Below, piece by piece: positions 57,669-64,000 of a DNA stretch of 64,000 nt. The DNA lies in assembly GCF_000722545.1 (NCBI RefSeq), contig NZ_JNVM01000004.1, positions 372,001-436,000 of the forward strand, read 5' to 3'. Positions within the stretch are counted from its first letter, which is position 1; every line of letters starts with the position of its first letter. The notes beneath the pieces were generated by a model. The model saw nothing but the letters and a program-made list of their open reading frames with translations. It searched no databases and was not told the DNA's origin. The translations under genes were made by a program, and so were the position numbers. The stretch comes from Paenibacillus tyrphae (lineage in GTDB: Bacteria > Bacillota > Bacilli > Paenibacillales > NBRC-103111).

Positions 57669-58925
57669 ATGAATCCGATCATGTCAAAATCTTTCAAGCA
57701 AAGTACCAAAGTGATGGGGGCCGTCGTTATTTCGACGGCACTCCTCGCCGGCTGCGGCGCTCAACCGCAAGCCGCACCGACGGCTGCCAACGCGTCGGAG
57801 CCCCAACTCAAGACTGTTAAAGTCTCGAAGATCGAGAAGCAAAGGATCGGCGATCCGCAGGAGCAGGTAGCCGACGTTATTTCTTCCATCCAGATTGACT
57901 TGGTCACCAAGGTTGGTGGAGACGTCATGGAAGTATTGAAGAAGCGCGGCGATATGGTGGAAAAAGGCGATGTGATTTTCCGCATGGACCCGACGGATGT
58001 GAAAATGAAAAAGGACAAAGCGCAGATTGACATTTCAAGCAGCCAACAGCAGTTGGAAAAAGCAAAGCAAGAATTGGTCAACAGCAAGCAGGAGATGAAG
58101 AATGGAATCAAGAAGCTGGAAGATTCCATCAAGGAGACCGAAAAGAATTATAATAAAATGCGTAATGACTACGATATGGGCTTAGTCACAAAATTCCAGC
58201 TGGAACAAATGGAAACGCAGCTTAACAATCTCAAGCTCGAACTGGAAAACAACCGAAACAAGCAGAAGACGCTGGAAACGACGAACCCCTTGGCCCCGTT
58301 GGAGCAGGCGATGCAATCCTCGAATCTTTCGATTCGCGAAGCCGACCGGACGCTCGAAAATATGGAAGTGAAAGCGACGGTTAGCGGCGTATTAACCGAT
58401 CTGCCGATTGAAGTGGGCATGTCTTTGAATGCCGGTTTCCAAGCCGGGAAGGTGCAGCAGCTCGATCCGATCAAAATCCGGGCGGAGCTGACCGAGGAGA
58501 CGGCTAATTTGGTACGGGGTAAGCAGGAGCTGACATTTTACGTCCCTGGCACGCTTGACAAGACAAAAGCGAAAGTCAACTATTTGGCTGATGTGATGAG
58601 CGCCAATTCCAAGTCTTACACGTTGGAGCTTGAATATCCTAACACTGAGCGTAAGCTTAAGCCTGGTATGAAGGCTCAGATTCTCGTAACGGAAGAAGCC
58701 GATCAGATGGTTGTTACCGTGCCTACTACAGCTATCGTACGTGAAGGCGGAGAAACGTTTGCTTTCGTGCTCGTAGGCGATTCGGCGGAGAAACGTAAAG
58801 TAGCTTTAGGCCGTTTGAACGAAACGATCCAAGAAGTGCTGTCTGGTCTCAAAGAAGGGGAACAGCTCATTATTTCGGGTCAGAACCAATTGAAAGACAA
58901 AGAGAAAGTCCAGCTGGCCAAGTAA
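57669..58925 (+). CDS. Efflux adaptor lipoprotein for the RND pump (HlyD-like)
   Basis: Membrane fusion protein of 418 residues. The signal peptide ends in the lipobox LLAGC with Cys29. A first lipoyl half lies near 85-110 (VTKVGGDVMEVLKKRGDMVEKG type), then a long coiled-coil hairpin at about 120-205 rich in Lys, Glu and Gln. The second lipoyl half is VKATVSGVLTDLPIEVGMSL, and a beta-barrel and C-terminal domain follow with VPTTAIVREGGETFAFVL. It is 57 nt after the RND gene. Because the organism is likely monoderm, the adaptor would reach into the wall rather than to an outer-membrane channel. Confidence 0.9.
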   Translation: MNPIMSKSFKQSTKVMGAVVISTALLAGCGAQPQAAPTAANASEPQLKTVKVSKIEKQRIGDPQEQVADVISSIQIDLVTKVGGDVMEVLKKRGDMVEKGDVIFRMDPTDVKMKKDKAQIDISSSQQQLEKAKQELVNSKQEMKNGIKKLEDSIKETEKNYNKMRNDYDMGLVTKFQLEQMETQLNNLKLELENNRNKQKTLETTNPLAPLEQAMQSSNLSIREADRTLENMEVKATVSGVLTDLPIEVGMSLNAGFQAGKVQQLDPIKIRAELTEETANLVRGKQELTFYVPGTLDKTKAKVNYLADVMSANSKSYTLELEYPNTERKLKPGMKAQILVTEEADQMVVTVPTTAIVREGGETFAFVLVGDSAEKRKVALGRLNETIQEVLSGLKEGEQLIISGQNQLKDKEKVQLAK

Positions 58926-58956
58926 CCTTCAGCGGACCTGACAGGAGGAAAACCAA

Positions 58957-60750
58957 GTGAACAACAAGCTGAAAAAAACCGTAGCATCCGTCGTTATTAC
59001 CGCCTCGATTATGAGTACAGGTTATTCCGTTCTCGCAGCGGAGCCTGCAGGAAGCGAGCCTGCAGCGCAAGCTGTCGTAACCTATAAACTGACCGATCTT
59101 CTCGATGTGGAAGTCAAAGGCGTATTAAACGAGCGAATTCAGGACGGCACCCGACTCGGTGTCGTGATTCGAATGAAAAATAACAGCACGGCTTCGACTC
59201 GGGTTCCGGACTACGAACTGCGGGTGAAGACGAGCGAAGGCGTCGAATATACGCTGCAGCCAAGTGCGTCGAATGTGAAATCGATTCAGCCGAAAGCGAA
59301 CACGGAGCTCAGCTATATGACCGTCATCGACCGCACCGATACCGTAAATTTGGCCCAAGTGAACTGGACCGATGTCGATTACTACGTTTATCCGAAGAAG
59401 GAGACGCAGATCGTAGCGGCGCCAATTACGGGAGAGATTTGGAAAGGCGGCGATACGCCGATTACCGATCCAAGCGCGATTAAGAAATGGTCCGATTCCT
59501 TTACGATCCCGACCTTAACCTCGCCGATCCAATATACGTCGGCGGCAATCAACAAGGAGTCGACGGAAAAGGGGACCGTATACGTCGTACAATTGCTTGC
59601 TTATAATCCTTCGAACCAACGCGAAACGATTCCGGTTTTCACCGTGGATGGCAAGGCGGCGGGAAAAGTATTTTCCGGCAGCCAGGTAGAGCAAGGAAGC
59701 ATTGCACTGGAAGCGAAGGAAGAAAAATATATTCATTTTGCTATTCCGACGGACCAAGATACGATTTTGAACAGCTTAAACATTTTGACCCCCGAGAAAT
59801 TTGCAGTTGGCGGCGCAGGCAGTGCGGGAGCAGGGGCCGGAGCTGCGGCTGGTGCAGGAGCTGGTGCCAATGCCGGTGCAGCCGCGGGGGCTGCCGGCGT
59901 ATATAACGTAGGTCGCCTGAACATTTTGCTGCCGTCGCAGCAAACCGGAGAAACTGCTCTTAGCTATAAGCTCGGCACTCCAATGACGCTAGACAAACGA
60001 AGCCAGCTGATTCATCCGGATATGGATGTTTCCGTCATCGAATTCCATATGTTTGACAACAAAGAAGAAGGTTCGAAAACCGTATCGGCCAAATTCAAAC
60101 TCACCAATAAGACGGACCGACCGCTTGCCGTTCCGGCGTTTGCGACGGATCTGGTCAGCTCGGACGGGTATGAGTACAATGGCAGCCGTCAAAATATTAC
60201 GATGCCGAACGTGCTTCCGAATTCTTCGCTTACAGTGAACTACTTCTACACAATCCCAGTATCCGAAACTGGAAAGGGCTTGTCTCTGAAGATCCAAGAC
60301 ACGAAGACGGCCGCTCCGTACAAGTCGACGATTGGCGCTTACGGCATTGCGCTTCAAACCGAGGATAGCAAGGATACGTTTGAGCTGTATCCGTTTGAAA
60401 TTAGAGTGAACAACTGGCAAATCGGTACAAGCTTCAATCCTATGGGACTGAAGAACTATCAGTACAAAGCAAAGTTCTGGCTGGAAGTTAGCCGTCATGA
60501 TCAAGTTCAGGTAGATCCGAGCTTCTCGGGACTGCTGTTCGAGCTGTATAACTCCTCAAATCAATTGATCGGAACAGGCAGTGGAGCATTCACAGGGGTA
60601 AACCGTTTGTCAACTGGCGAAAACAATATCATCTTTGACGGCAGCACGGAGCAATTCGACCACCCGCTGACGGTTCGGATTTACGAACAGTTTACGACTA
60701 CGGGCGGCCAGAAGTCCAAGCGCCTGCTTAAAGAGCTTAAGCAATCTTAA
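58957..60750 (+). CDS. Secreted repeat protein, 597 residues, function unknown
   Basis: Third gene of the RND operon, 31 nt after the adaptor. A signal peptide is cleaved after about residue 27 (SVLA). Four beta-rich repeats follow, at about 55-150, 185-280, 340-445 and 450-595. The best-preserved motif, VPDYELRVKTSEGVEYTL (83-100), matches the second repeat of the 740-residue protein. A linker of Gly and Ala only (about 284-314) splits the molecule. The GTG start is 6 nt after the CAGGAGG site region. It has no anchor and no recognised catalytic motif. A partner role for the exporter is likely only from position. Confidence 0.8.
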   Translation: MNNKLKKTVASVVITASIMSTGYSVLAAEPAGSEPAAQAVVTYKLTDLLDVEVKGVLNERIQDGTRLGVVIRMKNNSTASTRVPDYELRVKTSEGVEYTLQPSASNVKSIQPKANTELSYMTVIDRTDTVNLAQVNWTDVDYYVYPKKETQIVAAPITGEIWKGGDTPITDPSAIKKWSDSFTIPTLTSPIQYTSAAINKESTEKGTVYVVQLLAYNPSNQRETIPVFTVDGKAAGKVFSGSQVEQGSIALEAKEEKYIHFAIPTDQDTILNSLNILTPEKFAVGGAGSAGAGAGAAAGAGAGANAGAAAGAAGVYNVGRLNILLPSQQTGETALSYKLGTPMTLDKRSQLIHPDMDVSVIEFHMFDNKEEGSKTVSAKFKLTNKTDRPLAVPAFATDLVSSDGYEYNGSRQNITMPNVLPNSSLTVNYFYTIPVSETGKGLSLKIQDTKTAAPYKSTIGAYGIALQTEDSKDTFELYPFEIRVNNWQIGTSFNPMGLKNYQYKAKFWLEVSRHDQVQVDPSFSGLLFELYNSSNQLIGTGSGAFTGVNRLSTGENNIIFDGSTEQFDHPLTVRIYEQFTTTGGQKSKRLLKELKQS

Positions 60751-60773
60751 TTCATAGTCATTTGAAGCAAACG

Positions 60774-60799
60774 AAAGCCGGCCTCTGGGCCGGCTTTTC
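60774..60799 (+). terminator. Terminator of the RND operon
   Basis: AAAGCCGGCC pairs with GGCCGGCTTT around a short loop, followed by TCCCC. The stem is strong and the T run is short. Confidence 0.75.
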
Positions 60800-60881
60800 C
60801 CCAACTATCACCAGTTGTCCCATGGTACGTGAATATGGATCATGGTATAATGATAGCACTTCCATTAAAGGAGCGATTCTC

Positions 60882-61433
60882 ATGAAACGTCAGGTTCACA
60901 GCAAAGAAATTAAAGCCGCGGTATATCAAAAGCTGGAGGAACGCGGTGTGACGATGGAAGATATTGCCCTGATCGTCAGAGAAATGCAGCTTCCTTATCA
61001 TCCTGATTTGACGCTGGAGACTTGTCTCGAATCGGTCCATGCGGTTTTGAAGAAGCGGGAGCTTCAGCACGCGATTCTTGTCGGTATCGAGCTGGACGTA
61101 TTGGCTGAAAAAGGTATGTTGTCCGAGCCGCTGCAATCGATTATCGAAAGCGATGAAGGGTTGTTCGGCTGCGATGAAACGCTGGCTCTTGGGTCGGTGT
61201 TCGGATACGGCAGTATCGCGCTCACGACGTTTGGTCATTTGGATAAACAAAAAATCGGAATTATTAAACGCTTGGATACCAAGAACGGAAACGGAGTGCA
61301 CACCTTCCTGGATGATCTGGTTGCCAGCATCGCGGCATCGGCATCAAGCCGTCTGGCCCATCGACAGCGGGATGCGGATGAGCGGGACAATGTCGTCGCT
61401 TATATTGCCGCATCAGAAGAAAGCGTGGGCTGA
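60882..61433 (+). CDS. Phosphatidylglycerophosphatase A family protein (YutG/LtrC-like)
   Basis: A 183-residue protein resembling B. subtilis YutG and listerial LtrC. The family is assigned to PgpA, which removes phosphate from phosphatidylglycerophosphate. EIKAAVYQKLEERGVTMEDIA, QHAILVGIELDVLAEKG, ESDEGLFGCDETLALGSVFGYGSIA and VHTFLDDLVASIAASASSRLAH are shared features, the last carrying the acidic pair typical of the family. The protein lacks strongly hydrophobic helices, as YutG does, so the enzyme function is less certain than the family. The ATG at 60882 follows AAAGGAG. TATAAT at 60846-60851 is a likely -10. Confidence 0.8.
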   Translation: MKRQVHSKEIKAAVYQKLEERGVTMEDIALIVREMQLPYHPDLTLETCLESVHAVLKKRELQHAILVGIELDVLAEKGMLSEPLQSIIESDEGLFGCDETLALGSVFGYGSIALTTFGHLDKQKIGIIKRLDTKNGNGVHTFLDDLVASIAASASSRLAHRQRDADERDNVVAYIAASEESVG

Positions 61434-61460
61434 AGCCGGAATTTTGTTATATATTGGAGC

Positions 61461-61492
61461 AGCTTCCTTATGCAAATAAGGGAGCTTTTTTT
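61461..61492 (+). terminator. Terminator after the YutG-like gene
   Basis: AGCTTCCTTAT and ATAAGGGAGCT pair around a short loop, followed by seven T residues. Confidence 0.85.
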
Positions 61493-61547
61493 GGGTTAAG
61501 ATACTAACAAAACTTCATCTTCATTCGATAAGCGGAGTGAACATAAC

Positions 61548-61712
61548 ATGAACTGGGTCTATTGGGTGAAATTGTATGACAGCAAGTTTCAAGCCGGATG
61601 CCTGGCCAAACGTATGGAGGAAGACTGGTGGATTTACGGTTATGAATGCCCAAGCGAAGTCCAAGTGTTCCGTTCGAAAAAGGGCCGTTTTGGCGTCCGC
61701 TACACTGTCTAA
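61548..61712 (+). CDS. Small hypothetical protein, 54 residues
   Basis: Short frame starting MNWVYWVKLYDSKF and ending GRFGVRYTV, with a GGAG site 10 nt before the ATG. It is rich in aromatic residues (four Trp, six Tyr) and contains two cysteines, at 18 and 34. No membrane segment and no known domain are visible. It lies between the YutG terminator and the tRNA promoter, so it would need its own promoter. Coding is likely from the biased composition and the clean site, but it is not proven. Confidence 0.55.
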   Translation: MNWVYWVKLYDSKFQAGCLAKRMEEDWWIYGYECPSEVQVFRSKKGRFGVRYTV

Positions 61713-61721
61713 TTTTTTTAC

Positions 61722-61751
61722 TTGACTTCGACGTTTTAGTTGGTGTATAGT
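61722..61751 (+). promoter_or_regulatory. Promoter of the tRNA cluster
   Basis: TTGACT (61722-61727) and TATAGT (61746-61751) are separated by 18 nt, about 40 nt before the first tRNA. Confidence 0.65.
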
Positions 61752-61790
61752 TATCTTTGTCGCTGTCAATGTACAGTGTAGATTTTCTGA

Positions 61791-61867
<77 letters not shown>

Positions 61868-61877
61868 AAGTTTTCAA

Positions 61878-61954
61878 GGGCCCTTAGCTCAGTTGGTTAG
61901 AGCGGTCGGCTCATAACCGATTGGTCGGGGGTTCGAGTCCCTCAGGGCCCACCA
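61878..61954 (+). tRNA. tRNA with CAT anticodon, probably tRNA-Ile2 (lysidine-modified)
   Basis: A 77-nt tRNA with anticodon CAT. It begins GGGCCCTTAGCTCAGTTGG, very like E. coli and B. subtilis tRNA-Ile2 (AUA-reading), including C4-G69 and C5-G68 that TilS recognises. It therefore probably carries lysidine at position 34 and accepts isoleucine. A simple scan could label it elongator Met. CCA is encoded. Confidence 0.85.
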
Positions 61955-61965
61955 AAAAGAACTGC

Positions 61966-62051
61966 GCCGGAGTGGCGGAATTGGCAGACGCACAGGACTT
62001 AAAATCCTGCGGTAGGTGATTACCGTACCGGTTCGAGTCCGGTCTTCGGCA
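61966..62051 (+). tRNA. tRNA-Leu (TAA)
   Basis: An 86-nt class II tRNA with anticodon TAA in CTTAAAA and a long variable arm. The acceptor stem GCCGGAG pairs with CTTCGGC. The discriminator base is A, and the genome does not encode the CCA end (AGTT follows), unlike its two neighbours. It follows the Ile2 tRNA by 11 nt. Confidence 0.93.
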
Positions 62052-62074
62052 GTTCCAGTAGTAGTATCATACAT

Positions 62075-62116
62075 AAAGAGTTTTGCTTTGATTTTTCAAA
62101 GCAAAACTCTTTTTCT
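62075..62116 (+). terminator. Terminator of the tRNA cluster
   Basis: AAAGAGTTTTGCTTTG pairs with CAAAGCAAAACTCTTT and is followed by a T-rich tail. Confidence 0.9.
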
Positions 62117-62146
62117 TTTCAGGAGGAGATTTTTGCTTCGGACCCT

Positions 62147-62155
62147 CATATACTT
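62147..62155 (+). promoter_or_regulatory. Possible SigK -10 of the orphan gerP-like gene
   Basis: CATATACTT fits the SigK -10 pattern CATANNNTA except for one base. It lies 35 nt before the ATG at 62190. No firm -35 was found. Confidence 0.4.
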
Positions 62156-62189
62156 TAGAACACGACAAGGAAGGGGAGGGGGAGCTTCC

Positions 62190-62408
62190 ATGCCTTCGAT
62201 TATTTTGGCTCCAATTAAAATTACCGGCGCTGAAGGGGAAGTTATTTTCGGCGACGTGCTTCAAGTGAATCCGAAGAGTACGTCAAAAACCAATTCGGGT
62301 GCGGGTGGAGGCAATACAGGAGACTTTATAAGTACCTTTTCGGCCGTTAGCTTTACCAATATCTTTGACCCCGACATTGCCGATTCCAATAACGTGGGGA
62401 ATAATTAG
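62190..62408 (+). CDS. GerPA/GerPF-family spore germination protein (orphan copy)
   Basis: A 72-residue protein of the GerPA/GerPF family. GerP proteins lie in the spore coat and let small germinants reach the inner receptors. The pattern is clear: MPSIILAPIKI, FGDVLQVNPKSTSKTNSGAG, NTGDFISTFSAVSFTNIFDPD, then IADSNNVGNN. It stands apart from the gerPABC genes downstream, split from them by the Hsp20-like gene. The ATG at 62190 follows GGAAGGGGAGGGGGAG; the reading frame is open far upstream through the tRNA-Leu, but that is chance. A CATATACT motif lies upstream. Confidence 0.88.
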   Translation: MPSIILAPIKITGAEGEVIFGDVLQVNPKSTSKTNSGAGGGNTGDFISTFSAVSFTNIFDPDIADSNNVGNN

Positions 62409-62457
62409 GGTACATAGACAAAGGATGATCCATTCTTCAGATCTGCCAACACTTGTG

Positions 62458-62496
62458 CGTCTCAACGGCCATTTTGGGCCGGAAGGGACGTTTTTT
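62458..62496 (+). terminator. Terminator after the orphan gerP-like gene
   Basis: CGTCTC...CGGCC pairs with GGCCG...GGGACG around an ATTTTG loop, followed by six T residues. Confidence 0.7.
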
Positions 62497-62511
62497 GTTT
62501 ACTAAAGCCGG

Positions 62512-62985
62512 TTAAGTAAATCGAATATCGACGTCCGTATATGGAGGATCCAGAGACTGTTTGCGCATATGCAGCTGGAGAATGCCGTTCTTATATACTG
62601 CTTTGCAGCTGTTTGGCACGATTTGATTTGATAACCGGATCGTTTGCGTCTTGTCGTCAGGCAGTCCCTCTAAACGAATTTGGTAAGGATTCAGCTTCAA
62701 TTGGATTTTGCGAGCTTGTACTTTGTCGGGGATGTGGATTTTGGCGATGATATTGTTGTGGGTGTCGAAGATTTCCGAATGAAAATGGTGCTTAAGCGCT
62801 TGAACTTCCACGTTAGGCAATGCCTGGTTCAGGACGTCTTTGATATACCCTTCAACCCATGATACGGGATCTTTGTTGTCGCCGCTTAAGGGGGAGGCGG
62901 GAAACGGCAGCTTGCCGTTAAAAAACTGCTCGAACTGTTTCCAATTCATGTCGAAAAACGAGTTATTGTTTTTGGAATCGCCCAT
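62512..62985 (-). CDS. Hsp20/alpha-crystallin-like spore coat protein (GerT/CotM-like)
   Basis: A 157-residue protein with a short N-terminal region (FFDMNWKQFEQFFNGKLPFP). An alpha-crystallin-type domain follows at about 58-145: HFHSEIFDTHNNIIAKIHIP, VQARKIQLKLNPYQIRLEG and the closing KNGILQLHMRK, which is the usual GxLxL-type strand. Hsp20-like proteins in spore formers include CotM, CotP and GerT of B. cereus, which affect coat assembly and germination. Its place among gerP genes and the CATATACT motif before it fit a coat role. The ATG at 62985 follows AAGGAG. It is divergent from gerPA. Confidence 0.75.
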   Translation of the reverse strand: MGDSKNNNSFFDMNWKQFEQFFNGKLPFPASPLSGDNKDPVSWVEGYIKDVLNQALPNVEVQALKHHFHSEIFDTHNNIIAKIHIPDKVQARKIQLKLNPYQIRLEGLPDDKTQTIRLSNQIVPNSCKAVYKNGILQLHMRKQSLDPPYTDVDIRFT

Positions 62986-63008
62986 GTTTATCCACTCCTT
63001 ACTGATTC

Positions 63009-63017
63009 CAGTATATG
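63009..63017 (-). promoter_or_regulatory. Possible SigK -10 of the Hsp20-like gene
   Basis: On the minus strand CATATACTG (63017-63009) differs from CATANNNTA at the last base. It lies about 24 nt before the ATG at 62985. Confidence 0.4.
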
Positions 63018-63079
63018 TGCATGAAGCGCAAACCATGAGTCCCCTAAAGTTGTCTAAAACATACTTCTTCTCCTTGAAT

Positions 63080-63088
63080 CATATACTA
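63080..63088 (+). promoter_or_regulatory. SigK-type promoter of gerPABC
   Basis: CATATACTA matches the SigK -10 consensus CATANNNTA exactly, and AC at 63063-63064 lies 15 nt upstream, close to the usual 16-17. It is 34 nt before the gerPA ATG. In B. subtilis the gerP operon is transcribed by SigK in the mother cell. Confidence 0.65.
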
Positions 63089-63121
63089 CAATAAACTCAT
63101 CTGAAGTTAGGGTGGTGCCTT

Positions 63122-63358
63122 ATGCCGGCTATCGTGGGCGCCGTCAAAATTGTGAACGTCGGTACAGGCTCCATCGTGCATATAGGAGATTCGATTCAGT
63201 TAGCTCCAAGTGTAACGGCTAAAACGTTCGCCGGAGCGGGTTCGTTTAATACGGGAGATAATTTGCGGGTCTACAACATGGTTAGCACAACCAATACGTA
63301 CGATAACGATATCGTTGATTCCAATGTAGTTTCCGCCGATAAGGCAGGTGTTGTATAA
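63122..63358 (+). CDS. gerPA: Spore germination protein GerPA
   Basis: First gene of a gerP operon, 78 residues. It has the GerPA/GerPF pattern: MPAIVGAVKIVNVGTGSIVH, IGDSIQLAPSVTAKTFAGAG, SFNTGD and NTYDNDIVDSNVV. GerPA is named from its position before gerPB and gerPC; by sequence alone it could equally be called GerPF-like. The weak site GGGTGG precedes the ATG by about 6 nt. A SigK-type -10 lies upstream. Confidence 0.85.
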   Translation: MPAIVGAVKIVNVGTGSIVHIGDSIQLAPSVTAKTFAGAGSFNTGDNLRVYNMVSTTNTYDNDIVDSNVVSADKAGVV

Positions 63359-63364
63359 ACCGTC

Positions 63365-63613
63365 ATGCAGCTAATCATACATCAAAGCATCGTCATTCAA
63401 AATTTTAAGATCGGCGCCGTGTCTAACTCTTCCGTCCTTCAGATCGGGACCGCGGGGACGATCCGCGCGTTGGCGAATCTATATAATACGGGGGGGTTTA
63501 CCGGCCCTGCCCCTCAATTGGCCCTTCCTGCAACCGCTCCGCCAACGACGCAGGGTGTAATCGAGCAACCCAGCCCGATAGCATTGGTACCGCTGCCTAC
63601 ACCTTCCAGGTAA
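63365..63613 (+). CDS. gerPB: Spore germination protein GerPB
   Basis: Coat protein of 82 residues needed for germinant access. The family sequence SNSSVLQIGTAGTIRALANLYNTGGFTGPAP, here from about residue 20, is intact. A Pro/Ala/Thr-rich tail is typical. It begins 6 nt after gerPA. No good ribosome binding site stands directly before it, so translation may depend on coupling with gerPA. Confidence 0.9.
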   Translation: MQLIIHQSIVIQNFKIGAVSNSSVLQIGTAGTIRALANLYNTGGFTGPAPQLALPATAPPTTQGVIEQPSPIALVPLPTPSR

Positions 63614-63628
63614 ACGGAGGAATGACGG

Positions 63629-64000
63629 ATGTATTCATCTTACCCGGAATCTTACTTTCAAAAGCTGAACGACTATCTAAAATGGCAGACGAGCCGCATC
63701 CGTTCCTTGGAAAATAAGGTCGAATCGCTTTCCAAAGAGCTCGAATCGTTAAAAAAGCAGCGGGGAGTGACGATCGAGCGAATTGAATACAAATTCGATC
63801 AATTGAAAGTAGAGAAGCTCGATGGGACGCTCAATGTCGGGCTTTCGCCCGCCGGACTCGGCGAACAATCGGTCGAGGATATGGAGGTCGGCGGTGAAAC
63901 GATTCGAACAAATCCCGCCAAATCGGAGTCGTTTGCACGTATTCAACAGCGGGTGACGGATTATTTGCAGCAGTCGTGTCCGGCTGAATTGGTACAACTG
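63629..64000 (+). CDS. gerPC: Spore germination protein GerPC (cut by the window end)
   Basis: The first 124 codons of gerPC are present; no stop occurs before the window ends, so it is partial. The N-terminus (MYSSYPESYFQKLNDYLKWQ) is followed by a coiled coil at about 20-45 (SLENKVESLSKELESLKKQ). A conserved GVTIERIEYKFDQLKVEKLDG stretch and the GTLNVGLSP motif follow; both are typical of GerPC. The ATG is 8 nt after CGGAGG. It lies 15 nt after gerPB. Confidence 0.9.
   Translation, partial: MYSSYPESYFQKLNDYLKWQTSRIRSLENKVESLSKELESLKKQRGVTIERIEYKFDQLKVEKLDGTLNVGLSPAGLGEQSVEDMEVGGETIRTNPAKSESFARIQQRVTDYLQQSCPAELVQL

Overview
The window looks like a chromosomal segment of a moderately GC-rich, spore-forming, Gram-positive member of the Bacillota, most likely Paenibacillus or a close relative. 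The reasons are the B. subtilis-like order sepF-ylmG-ylmH-divIVA-ileS-lspA-rluD-pyr, the T-box and PyrR attenuation leaders, frequent TTG and GTG starts behind strong GGAGG sites, the spore germination gerP genes, and the GbsR, YndM and YutG family proteins. I see no phage, insertion sequence, CRISPR array or rRNA.

Layout. 0-8 kb holds the end of the division cluster (sepF, ylmG, ylmH, divIVA), ileS behind a T-box, a DUF5665 membrane protein, a yteA-type zinc-finger protein, lspA and an RluD-type pseudouridine synthase. 8-11.3 kb holds the three steps of the acetylated lysine/diaminopimelate branch (patA facing dapH-dapL). 11.4-20.8 kb is the PyrR-attenuated operon pyrR-pyrB-pyrC-carA-carB-pyrF-pyrE, which lacks pyrP, pyrK and pyrD and has a 338-bp noncoding insert of hairpins before carA. 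20.9-24.4 kb is an ECF sigma factor, a membrane anti-sigma-like protein and a two-gene ABC transporter. 24.5-34 kb on the minus strand is proBAC followed without a break by the methionine-salvage genes mtnWXB, all behind a proline-type T-box, with mtnE, a methyltransferase and mtnU next door. 34-42.3 kb carries a LysR regulator, YndM, a small ORF, leuCD, a 3-hydroxyacyl-CoA dehydrogenase, ackA, asnS and dnaD.

The least ordinary part is 42.6-60.8 kb. A seven-gene plus-strand operon encodes a MacB-like ABC system: ATPase, lipoprotein adaptor, large FtsX-type permease, and a second ATPase with an AbrB-like C-terminal tail. It continues with two near-duplicate solute-binding lipoproteins and a 740-residue secreted repeat protein. 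Next comes a GbsR/MarR-type regulator and an RND pump with a lipoprotein adaptor and a second secreted repeat protein of 597 residues. The two secreted proteins share a repeat motif, so two unrelated export machines each appear to travel with a member of one undescribed exoprotein family. CGTTAA-type palindromes lie in the promoter regions of the regulator gene and the RND genes.

60.8-64 kb carries a YutG/PgpA-type phosphatase, a 54-residue ORF, three tRNAs (fMet, probable Ile2, Leu) and spore genes: an orphan GerPA/F-like gene, an Hsp20-like gene, and the start of gerPA-gerPB-gerPC, which is cut by the window end. CATATACT motifs, close to the SigK -10 consensus, lie upstream of each of these three spore transcription units.
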